5,165 nt of DNA. It comes from Methanosarcinaceae archaeon. Lineage in GTDB: Archaea > Halobacteriota > Methanosarcinia > Methanosarcinales > Methanosarcinaceae. The DNA lies in assembly GCA_030594665.1 (NCBI GenBank), contig JAUVET010000139.1, positions 1-5,165 on the forward strand, given 5' to 3'. The position numbers and the translations under genes were made by a program. The notes beneath the pieces were generated by a model. That model searched no databases. It was not told the DNA's origin and was given only the letters and a program-made list of their open reading frames with translations. Within the stretch, counting starts at the first letter, position 1. Each line of letters starts with the position of its first letter. Positions 1 to 5,012 of the stretch are shown one piece after another.

Positions 1-1105
1 TCAGTGTATTGTCCCTATTCTTTATTACAAAATCCACTTCTCTGCGACCTTTCCAGTAATACACATCAAGATCTCTTCTTTTAAGTTCTATAAAAGTGAT
101 GTTCTCTGCAAGTTTTCCCTCATCAGATGAGAATTTAAAAGATGCCGCGTTCCTGAGACCATTGTCAATACAATATATCTTTCTGGGTTTTTGGATAGCC
201 AATGACGTTTTTATCGAATATGAGAAAAAATTAAGTTGATAGATAAGATATGCCTGTTCCAGATATAAGAGATATTCCTTTATACTGTTTACAGACAAAC
301 CTACCGCTTTTGATATTTTCATGTAGCTAAACAGGGCAGAGATATTTGTAAGGGAATAATTCGCCAGTTCGATCAATTTTGAACTTTCTCGTATTTTTTT
401 GCTTACTACAATATCCCGTAACAGGATGCTGTCGAAGTATCCATTTAGCCGCATGTGATTTATATCAACATCTGCCTCTAAAACAACTTCCGGAAATCCA
501 CCATCGTTCAGGTAGTTCAAAAAATGGTGAACTACTTCACTCTTTTGTACATCTATATCTTTAAGCTCAAATCCTGCAAAATCCAGATATTCCTTAAATG
601 ATAACGGGTAAACTGTTTTTGAGATGACCCTGCCGGTCAATAGGGTTGACAGCTTATCAGAAAGCATCGTACTGTTTGAACCGGTTATTACGAATTTTAT
701 ATCAGTGTCGTAGAGATCATAATATTTTTTGAGCCATTTTTCCCAGTTTTCTATATTCTGTATCTCGTCCAGAAAGATATACTTTCGACCAATTGGGTTG
801 TTGATCTCAATGTAGTTTTCAAATATACTGTCAAGTATTTTGATGCTTTTGTCTTCGAACGGTTCATCCAGATTGAAATACAATATATTTGTCGGATCGA
901 CACCGGTTTCTATCAGTTGATCTATTAGCTGGTACAATACTGTTGATTTTCCACACCTGCGGACACCGGTTATACAGATAACCTCTTTGATGTTCACCAA
1001 CTTTGCGATCTCGGAAAGTGTTTCAAGTCTTATAATGCGTTTTTTTGATTCAGGAACTTTGCCATATAGCCACCATGGATTCCATCGTTTCACAATTTCT
1101 TTCAT
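1..1105 (-). CDS. AAA ATPase with C-terminal DUF4143 domain (partial, 3' end outside window)
   Basis: Reading leftward from the ATG at 1105, the frame is open for 368 codons and runs off the window edge, so the C-terminus is missing. Visible motifs are the Walker A GVRRCGKST (residues 47-55), the Walker B YIFLDEIQ (109-116), a sensor-like FVITGSNS (138-145) and LLTGRV (155-160). Residues from about 220 onward match the DUF4143 pattern: KLAEN (331-335) and then YYWKGRREVDFVI (349-361), a PD-(D/E)xK-like arrangement. Family members are usually about 380-450 residues, so most of the protein is present. The cellular role of these ATPases is poorly defined; they are frequent, multicopy accessory genes in archaea and some bacteria. 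No Shine-Dalgarno precedes the ATG, so a short or absent leader is possible. An in-frame TTG seven codons upstream is an alternative start. A four-copy repeat array lies just upstream and probably carries its control region. The family call is firm; the function is unknown. Confidence 0.9.
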   Translation of the reverse strand, partial: MKEIVKRWNPWWLYGKVPESKKRIIRLETLSEIAKLVNIKEVICITGVRRCGKSTVLYQLIDQLIETGVDPTNILYFNLDEPFEDKSIKILDSIFENYIEINNPIGRKYIFLDEIQNIENWEKWLKKYYDLYDTDIKFVITGSNSTMLSDKLSTLLTGRVISKTVYPLSFKEYLDFAGFELKDIDVQKSEVVHHFLNYLNDGGFPEVVLEADVDINHMRLNGYFDSILLRDIVVSKKIRESSKLIELANYSLTNISALFSYMKISKAVGLSVNSIKEYLLYLEQAYLIYQLNFFSYSIKTSLAIQKPRKIYCIDNGLRNAASFKFSSDEGKLAENITFIELKRRDLDVYYWKGRREVDFVIKNRDNTL

Positions 1106-1130
1106 GATATTGTATTTGGGATTCAACTAC

Positions 1131-1265
1131 ATAAAACCTTCTATTATAATGAACGGTTTGATACAATAACCCCATAGTTATAATGGAAGGTTTGATGTAA
1201 AAACCCTACTGTTACAATAAAGGGTTTGATGCAAAACCATATTGTTACAATAAAGGGTTTGATGC
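1131..1265 (-). repeat. Four-copy ~34-bp palindromic repeat array upstream of the DUF4143 ATPase
   Basis: The word GGTTTGAT recurs at 1155-1162, 1189-1196, 1223-1230 and 1256-1263, giving spacings of 34, 34 and 33 bp. Each copy is also an imperfect inverted repeat. A left arm AAACC or AACCC (starting at 1134, 1168, 1201 and 1234) faces a right arm GGTTT or GGGTTT, with a central TTATAAT or GTTACAAT core. The two copies farthest from the gene are the most alike, sharing GTTACAATAAAGGGTTTGATGC. The copy nearest the gene ends about 50 bp before the ATG at 1105, and its core resembles a TATA box, so a protein bound there would block the promoter. Alternatively, a stronger TATA-like stretch at 1279-1290 would put all four repeats in the transcript leader. 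That the array is an operator for the ATPase gene is inference from position and symmetry. Confidence 0.8.
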
Positions 1266-1275
1266 AAAAACACAC

Positions 1276-1293
1276 GTGCATAAATATATTATT
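1276..1293 (-). promoter_or_regulatory. Possible TATA box beyond the repeat array
   Basis: The A/T-only run AAATATATTATT follows GTGCAT and reads AATAATATATTT on the minus strand. It would set a start site near 1255 and give the ATPase mRNA a leader of about 150 nt carrying the repeats. It is close to symmetric and could equally act rightward. Weak evidence: base composition and position only. Confidence 0.3.
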
Positions 1294-1404
1294 CCATCCT
1301 GCAAACTCCTTACGATTGAAAGTTACATCACTACGAAGAAAAAATCAAAAAATTCGGCCGAAAAACGAATGAAATAAATGAAACAGATAAAGAAACTGTA
1401 AAAA

Positions 1405-1487
1405 GAGATTTAAAAAAAATATCTGAAAAAAAGAAAAGAAGCGACGATCCGGATGTTACCAAATTGTACTTCGCACGGATGTCGCTT
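1405..1487 (-). terminator. Hairpin plus U-rich tract, terminator of the KaiC-like gene
   Basis: AAGCGAC at 1439-1445 is the exact reverse complement of GTCGCTT at 1481-1487. Pairing continues inward as ATCCG (1447-1451) with CGGAT (1476-1480), leaving one bulged base, so the stem is 12 bp with a 24-nt loop. On the minus strand the stem is followed at once by a pyrimidine tract containing runs of seven and eight T (1438 down to about 1405). This hairpin lies 14 bp past the stop of the KaiC-like gene. The U-rich tract alone would suit archaeal termination. The same A-rich DNA reads as a lysine-rich open frame on the plus strand (1320-1490), which has no good start codon. Confidence 0.7.
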
Positions 1488-1500
1488 TAGTTATTGATAA

Positions 1501-2229
1501 TCATTCCAGATATGGGGACTGTTTAAGCACAGACATTCCGTCATTACTAATACTCAAGACCCGTACTTCGTTGCTTGTCGCAGATCCGCGCATTTTCAAG
1601 ACATATACCGAGCGCTGTTGAGTGTTACCTGCCATTATACGTCCGAGCCGGATCACGGAATCGGCGCCGTACTCAACCATTTTATCAAGCTCATACATAG
1701 CACCTACAGTGATCAAACATGTAACATTATGTTTTCTGAACACACTAAACACATCATCGATAAGTGTCCTCAACTTATAATTTGATTCGATCGCCAAAAA
1801 CAAAGCTTCAATAGAATCAATGAAAATACGATTTGGATGAACCTCTTCAATCTTGCTTTCTACCAACTTTTTGAAACTTTTGATAAGTTCAGATGGTGCG
1901 ATCTCAACACTTTTTTGTAAACGTAAACTTGGATCTGTAATATCAACAAATGTCAGAAGCCCTTTTTCAACAAGTTCATCTAAATCCCATCCAAATGATG
2001 TCCTCATCTCTTTAACGATAGACTTTGATTCTTCTGATGTAATGATGCACATTACTTTTTCACCTTTCTTTGCACCTTCATACAAGAACTGTGAACCAAA
2101 AATTGTCTTGCCTGTACCAGATTCACCTGACACGACATTTGTTGTACCCTCAAAAAATCCTCCACTTAGCATTTCATCCAATCCAGGTATTCCTGAATTA
2201 ACTCTTTGTTGTGCTGATTCATCCGTCAT
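1501..2229 (-). CDS. KaiC/RadA-like single-domain ATPase
   Basis: A complete 242-residue protein of the RecA-fold KaiC family. It opens with the family signature SGIPGLDEMLSGGF (12-25), then Walker A GESGTGKT (35-42), the paired glutamates of TSEES (64-68; E66 and E67 match the catalytic pair in KaiC) and the Walker B strand RIFIDS (134-139). Late motifs GADSVIRL (188-195) and LKMRGS (211-216) are also typical. There is one KaiC domain, whereas the cyanobacterial clock protein has two, so a circadian role should not be assumed. Single-domain archaeal relatives are generally regarded as signalling or regulatory ATPases of unknown output. No membrane segment or extra sensor domain is present. 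The ATG at 2229 has GGTGAT 4 nt upstream. The gene lies 121 bp after the 123-residue gene with its own promoter-like region, and a hairpin terminator follows. Family call firm, biological role unknown. Confidence 0.92.
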   Translation of the reverse strand: MTDESAQQRVNSGIPGLDEMLSGGFFEGTTNVVSGESGTGKTIFGSQFLYEGAKKGEKVMCIITSEESKSIVKEMRTSFGWDLDELVEKGLLTFVDITDPSLRLQKSVEIAPSELIKSFKKLVESKIEEVHPNRIFIDSIEALFLAIESNYKLRTLIDDVFSVFRKHNVTCLITVGAMYELDKMVEYGADSVIRLGRIMAGNTQQRSVYVLKMRGSATSNEVRVLSISNDGMSVLKQSPYLE

Positions 2230-2233
2230 TTAA

Positions 2234-2271
2234 ATCACCCGATAAACTTTAACGATAAATATTATATTTTA
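2234..2271 (-). promoter_or_regulatory. Promoter and ribosome binding site of the KaiC-like gene
   Basis: GGTGAT at 2234-2239 on the minus strand is a perfect match to the archaeal anti-Shine-Dalgarno and sits 4 nt before the ATG, which fixes the start. The A/T-only stretch TAAAATATAATATTTAT (about 2255-2271) is a TATA-box candidate. A start site about 25 nt downstream of it would leave a leader of only about 10 nt. The TATA assignment is inferred from composition and distance. Confidence 0.55.
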
Positions 2272-2350
2272 GTATCCCAAACCTCTAATAAACATTCAAA
2301 CTTATTACATATATACCTAGTAGTTTAATACCGGAATTATTTTCCCACGA

Positions 2351-2722
2351 TCAATCAACATCAAAATCCGATACTTTCACGGTTTCAAGCATCAGATCAC
2401 CATATAGCAGTTTTTCGATCGTTCTTGCTATATAATTTCGCTGCTGGTGTTTTGGTATGTCCTCATGCATCCTCAGATCAGAATCAACTTGTACCCTCAA
2501 CAGTGAAAAACGGAACGATTGTTCGTCAACTATCTTCATAGAATAATAAGTTTCCAAAAGATATGGGAGCCCATATGGATTATCCAGGACTTCGCAAAGT
2601 ATAAGCAATTCTTGTTTTGTGGTTGTATAATCAACCTTTTCACCCAATTTTCCGGTAACAAGTCCAAGTATTTCCAATGAATACTTCCTTTCGTTTATTG
2701 TAACATATTCGCTTATATCCAT
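2351..2722 (-). CDS. Conserved-looking hypothetical protein, 123 residues, family not recognised
   Basis: A complete frame from ATG at 2722 to TGA at 2351. I do not recognise the family. The protein looks soluble and acidic, with no signal peptide, membrane segment or cysteine cluster (one cysteine, residue 43). Residues 35-65 and 96-110 look amphipathic and helical, with KQELLILCEVL and ARTIEKLLYGDL as the clearest parts, and the C-terminus is acidic (VSDFDVD). Support for a real gene is a natural start with GGGAG just upstream, an ordinary amino-acid mix, and an elaborate promoter region. The GGAG lies only about 2 nt from the ATG, closer than usual. The gene follows sufB by 101 bp in the same orientation, but the intervening repeats suggest separate transcription. 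A link to iron-sulfur assembly is possible from position only. Confidence 0.72.
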   Translation of the reverse strand: MDISEYVTINERKYSLEILGLVTGKLGEKVDYTTTKQELLILCEVLDNPYGLPYLLETYYSMKIVDEQSFRFSLLRVQVDSDLRMHEDIPKHQQRNYIARTIEKLLYGDLMLETVKVSDFDVD

Positions 2723-2746
2723 CTCTCCCTGAATGTAGTTATGTAG

Positions 2747-2802
2747 TATAAAATTTCATAAAGTGATATGAAATTTTATAAAATGATATAATATTTCATA
2801 AA
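2747..2802 (-). promoter_or_regulatory. Operator-like alternating 13-bp arms with 20-bp period, containing a TATA-like box
   Basis: TATAAAATTTCAT (2747-2759) is the exact reverse complement of ATGAAATTTTATA (2768-2780), separated by 8 bp. A third arm, TATAATATTTCAT (2787-2799), matches the first at 12 of 13 positions. Read as direct repeats, ATTTCATAAA, ATTTTATAAA and ATTTCATAAA recur at 2753, 2773 and 2793, exactly 20 bp (about two helical turns) apart. The palindrome TTTTATAAAA (2774-2783) is a good archaeal TATA candidate. It would place transcription start near 2750 and give a leader of roughly 28 nt before the 123-residue gene. Overlap of TATA and repeats suggests a cooperative DNA-binding repressor; the regulator is not identifiable here. 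Confidence 0.65.
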
Positions 2803-2823
2803 ACACCATAGGTCCCTGCGATC

Positions 2824-3783
2824 TTACTTTAGCATACCCTTCACAATAGCATCAACCGCTTCATTTTCCTCAAGACCACGTGCGCATAAGGTATCGACCT
2901 GCTTCTTATCAACACTTCCGATCGCAGCCTCATGAGTGATTTTTGCAAGCGGATCATCGACCATCACGATCGGAACTGCCTTTGCAATTGCATTTCCCTG
3001 CACGACCTCAACACAATCCACATGTCCGCGCGCATAAGGTGCATGTCCTTCAGTTACCCCTGTAAACTCTGCAAAAGCATTGTCGGATATCGCAACCCTG
3101 CTCTTGATAACACTCCTCGCATTTTCACCATTCAAAAACACTTTCTCTTTGATAAGTATCTTATCATCACCCTTGCCGTATACTTTTGTATTAAGTTCAC
3201 AGATCGAATCTTTACCTGCATCAACCTCATAATCAAGATCAAGTAAGCCAACCCTGCCGGATACGAGAGTGAATCCCGTATCATATCGTCCCCCTTCTTC
3301 AATCGTGATCTTCGCCTTTGGTATCACTTCCACACCGCCTTTTTCCCCGTGGAAATGCGTTTCGTTGTAGACAAGAGATGCATTTTTGTGTATTATTATC
3401 TTACCGTCCATCTTGTGTACCACATGCTCGGAGTTGGGAAAAGTACAGTGTGCTATTAACTCGACCGATGAATCCTCCTCTGCGATCATGGTGACATTTA
3501 TCAGCTGGAGCCCTTCCTTTGGCAATATCCCAAAACACAGGTGAACAGGATTTGGTATATCATGCCCTTTTTTGATGGTAAGTACAATATCAACACCTGA
3601 TCCGGTGGATTTTTTCTCAAGAACAACACCTTCGGTTTGGTTTGCGCTCAATATCTTATTTCCGCTTACCACAAGACTTGAAACATCCGCCATTTTCAAA
3701 ACTGATGGATCTCCCCCGGACTGCTCGTATGCATCTGTCATTGCCGCAAATTCTTTTGATGCATCAAATTTTATGATATCCAT
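2824..3783 (-). CDS. sufB: SufB/SufD-family Fe-S cluster assembly scaffold (minimal archaeal SmsB type)
   Basis: A complete 319-residue SufBD-core protein, the scaffold that works with the SufC ATPase to assemble iron-sulfur clusters in the cytosol. Family landmarks are the beta-helix segment HKNASLVYNETHFHGEKGG (132-150), RSVIKSRVAISDNAFAEFTG (223-242), GHAPYARGHVDC (246-257) and the closing ITHEAAIGSVDKKQ (282-295) with LCARGLEENEA (299-309). It is much shorter than E. coli SufB (about 495) and SufD (about 423), matching the compact archaeal form described as the SUF-like minimal system. By hand alignment, E. coli SufB Cys405 falls near A265-I266, so that cysteine appears absent. His284-Glu285 is retained at the C-terminal histidine/glutamate site. 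Cysteines are at 83, 113, 195, 257 and 300. The ATG at 3783 lies 4 bp after the sufC stop with GGGAG upstream, indicating translational coupling. No sufS, sufE or sufU is in the window. Confidence 0.93.
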   Translation of the reverse strand: MDIIKFDASKEFAAMTDAYEQSGGDPSVLKMADVSSLVVSGNKILSANQTEGVVLEKKSTGSGVDIVLTIKKGHDIPNPVHLCFGILPKEGLQLINVTMIAEEDSSVELIAHCTFPNSEHVVHKMDGKIIIHKNASLVYNETHFHGEKGGVEVIPKAKITIEEGGRYDTGFTLVSGRVGLLDLDYEVDAGKDSICELNTKVYGKGDDKILIKEKVFLNGENARSVIKSRVAISDNAFAEFTGVTEGHAPYARGHVDCVEVVQGNAIAKAVPIVMVDDPLAKITHEAAIGSVDKKQVDTLCARGLEENEAVDAIVKGMLK

Positions 3784-3787
3784 TCAT

Positions 3788-4519
3788 TCACTCCCTCTTG
3801 AGATCATATGCTTTCACATCACAAGGCTTGCATTTGTTCTTGAAGAAATCACTTATCTCGGCAGGACTTCCTGTCTTTACGATCATGCCGTCACACATCA
3901 ATGATGCCCTGTCGGATGCTGCCGCGATCTCTTCCCTGTGTGTGATCACAAGCACGGACGAACCGTTCATTTTTAAGTCTTTTATAAGTGCAACAACTTC
4001 TTTCAATGACACCACATCAATTCCCGAATCCGGCTCGTCAAGAATGACAAGTTTAGGATTCATTGTAAGAATGGATGCCATCTCAATGCGTTTCCGCTCC
4101 CCGCCGCTCAATGCTTCGCTGACCTCGCGGTGTAGGTACTTGTCAGGTGAAAGGTCCACCATCTCAAGTGCATGGCGAAGAGTGTTTTCAGTCACATTGC
4201 CAACGCCCCCTGCACCGATCGAAAGATAATCAGAAACCGTCAAACCTTCAAAACGCGCCGGCTCCTGCCAGGCAAGAGTGATCCCACGCATTGAGCGTTG
4301 CGTTATGGTAAATTGCGTAATATCTTCGTCATTGAAGTAAACACTGCCCTCTTCCGGGCTATATCCGCCAATCCCCATCAAAAGATAGGCAAGCGTACTC
4401 TTTCCGGCACCGTTTGGTCCGATCACACTGTGTATCTCGGATTCCCCCACTTCAAGATCCACACCGCGCAGAAGCTCCTTTCCATCCCGTTTGAGTTTAA
4501 TATTTTTTATTGATAGAAT
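3788..4519 (-). CDS. sufC: SufC-type ABC ATPase of Fe-S cluster assembly, probable ATT start
   Basis: Cytosolic ABC ATPase that binds SufB and powers iron-sulfur cluster assembly. Counted from the ATT at 4519 the protein has 243 residues, close to the usual 245-250. Motifs in order are Walker A GPNGAGKST (34-42), Q-loop Q85 in LAWQEP, ABC signature LSGGERKR (137-144), Walker B LVILDEPDSGID (157-168) and H-loop H194. It lacks transmembrane segments, as expected. The first 19 residues, beginning LSIKNIKLKRDGKELL, fit the first strand of SufC proteins, so the GTG at 4462 is too late. The frame upstream to the TAG has no ATG, GTG or TTG. ATT at 4519 lies exactly 7 nt after AGGAGG, making it the best start unless a base was misread. 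An unusual CKPC (230-233) sits near the C-terminus. A MITE-like element ends 7 bp before the Shine-Dalgarno. Confidence 0.93.
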   Translation of the reverse strand: MLSIKNIKLKRDGKELLRGVDLEVGESEIHSVIGPNGAGKSTLAYLLMGIGGYSPEEGSVYFNDEDITQFTITQRSMRGITLAWQEPARFEGLTVSDYLSIGAGGVGNVTENTLRHALEMVDLSPDKYLHREVSEALSGGERKRIEMASILTMNPKLVILDEPDSGIDVVSLKEVVALIKDLKMNGSSVLVITHREEIAAASDRASLMCDGMIVKTGSPAEISDFFKNKCKPCDVKAYDLKRE

Positions 4520-4526
4520 TTGAATG

Positions 4527-4532
4527 CCTCCT
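4527..4532 (-). promoter_or_regulatory. Strong Shine-Dalgarno AGGAGG deciding the sufC start
   Basis: AGGAGG on the minus strand is a perfect ribosome binding site. Seven nucleotides later comes ATT (4517-4519), in frame with SufC and at the position where homologues begin. The other in-frame ATT (4523-4525) is only 1 nt away and too close. Confidence 0.8.
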
Positions 4533-4563
4533 GTTATATTATAGTCAAGAACCTAATATCCAT

Positions 4564-4577
4564 CACATATTATATGA
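4564..4577 (-). promoter_or_regulatory. Candidate TATA box of sufCB inside the MITE end
   Basis: TCATATAATATGTG on the minus strand is the best TATA-like box ahead of sufC. Start of transcription about 25 nt downstream, near 4545, would give a leader of roughly 26 nt carrying AGGAGG. The box lies within the 46-bp terminal repeat of the mobile-looking element. Position-based inference. Confidence 0.5.
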
Positions 4578-4674
4578 CCACTTTGCGGTAATAAATAATT
4601 GTAGTGGATGACATTGTTTTTAAACATATTGCTACCGCAAAGAGTTGAGACTTTTTATTATTTTCCGGATTAAA

Positions 4675-4784
4675 TGAATCATGGCAAAAATATTCACCGC
4701 AGAGGACGCTGAGAGCGCAGAGTTGCCAATATAAGATTCTCTGCGTACTCAGCGTGCTCTGCGGTGAATTTTTTCCCATATTCA
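4675..4784. repeat. Inner ~110-bp palindrome built on CGCAGAG-type words
   Basis: ATTCACCGCAGAG (4692-4704) is the exact reverse complement of CTCTGCGGTGAAT (4757-4769). The arms extend with few mismatches outward through TGAATCATGG (4675-4684) against CCCATATTCA (4775-4784), and inward through CGCAGAG (4716-4722) against CTCTGCG (4738-4744), leaving a 15-nt loop (4723-4737). Within each arm, CGCAGAGG, ACGCTGAG and AGCGCAGAG follow one another as an imperfect repeat of about 8 bp. Similar CACCGCAGAG-rich intergenic repeats are, from memory, widespread in several archaea and bacteria. RNA from either strand would fold into a long hairpin. Confidence 0.85.
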
Positions 4785-4814
4785 CTGGGATAACTGGATT
4801 TTGGAACAGTGCCG

Positions 4815-4838
4815 CCTGCTACGCCGTGGGCGTGCAGG
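4815..4838. repeat. GC-rich hairpin inside the MITE-like element
   Basis: CCTGC (4815-4819) and ACGCC (4821-4825) pair with GGCGT (4829-4833) and GCAGG (4834-4838), a 10-bp stem with one bulged T and a 3-nt loop. It stands out as a GC-rich block in AT-rich intergenic DNA. No T-run follows on either strand, so it is not an obvious terminator. Confidence 0.65.
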
Positions 4839-4896
4839 TCGCAAAGAGCACAAAGTGGTCATATGATAAGTAATCAATATTATGTTCTTGACTATA

Positions 4897-5012
4897 GTTT
4901 TCAAAAATTGTAAAAGTAATGTTTGAATAGCAATCACGCTTTCTTATAGCCCATCTTCGCCAGTATGAAATAAAATAACCATCAGTAGACCGCACCCATT
5001 TTTAAATCTGTT
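4897..5012. other. Spacer with no recognised feature
   Basis: AT-rich DNA between the element's right end and the stop codon of the partial gene. On the minus strand, short T runs (about 4902-4914) could serve as a weak U-tract terminator for the gene entering from the right. No clear hairpin, tRNA or open frame was seen. If the partial gene is a transposase, its insertion-sequence end should lie here, but no terminus can be assigned. Confidence 0.4.

Larger units (their letters stand above)
4540..4896. mobile_element. MITE-like palindromic element, 357 bp, 46-bp terminal inverted repeats
   Basis: Bases 4540-4585 and 4851-4896 are inverted copies of each other, matching at 40 of 46 positions with no gaps. 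The outer 13 bp (TATAGTCAAGAAC with GTTCTTGACTATA) and inner 14 bp (ATATGACCACTTTG with CAAAGTGGTCATAT) match exactly. The interior has no credible gene; the 71-codon minus-strand frame at 4570-4785 translates the palindrome itself. It holds a second palindrome (4675-4784), a GC hairpin (4815-4838) and CTTTGCGGTA (4581-4590) facing TACCGCAAAG (4633-4642). Both ends read TA followed by TAGTC inward, compatible with insertion at a TA dinucleotide, but no longer target duplication is visible. A non-autonomous element is the best reading. A composite intergenic repeat unrelated to transposition is the main alternative. Confidence 0.75.

Noticed and set aside
1131..1265. CRISPR array
   Set aside because: The copies are imperfect, themselves palindromic and almost contiguous, with no spacer-sized unique segments and no cas genes nearby.
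1501..2229. Circadian clock kaiC
   Set aside because: There is a single ATPase domain and no kaiA or kaiB is present; only the KaiC family fold is supported.
1853..2233. 126-codon plus-strand open frame
   Set aside because: Antisense shadow of the KaiC-like ATPase, serine-rich with no coherent domain.
2932..3246. 104-codon plus-strand open frame
   Set aside because: Antisense shadow of sufB.
3785..3787. Upstream ATG as the sufB start
   Set aside because: This ATG is in another frame and meets a TGA after seven codons; the ATG at 3783 opens the SufB frame.
3798..4229. 143-codon plus-strand open frame
   Set aside because: Antisense shadow of sufC, whose Walker, signature and H-loop motifs fix the true strand.
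4460..4462. GTG as the sufC start
   Set aside because: It would remove the first beta strand conserved in SufC proteins and has no Shine-Dalgarno at proper spacing, whereas the frame continues upstream to AGGAGG.
4570..4785. 71-codon minus-strand open frame
   Set aside because: It lies wholly inside the palindromic element and translates its inverted repeats; no ribosome binding site or family resemblance.
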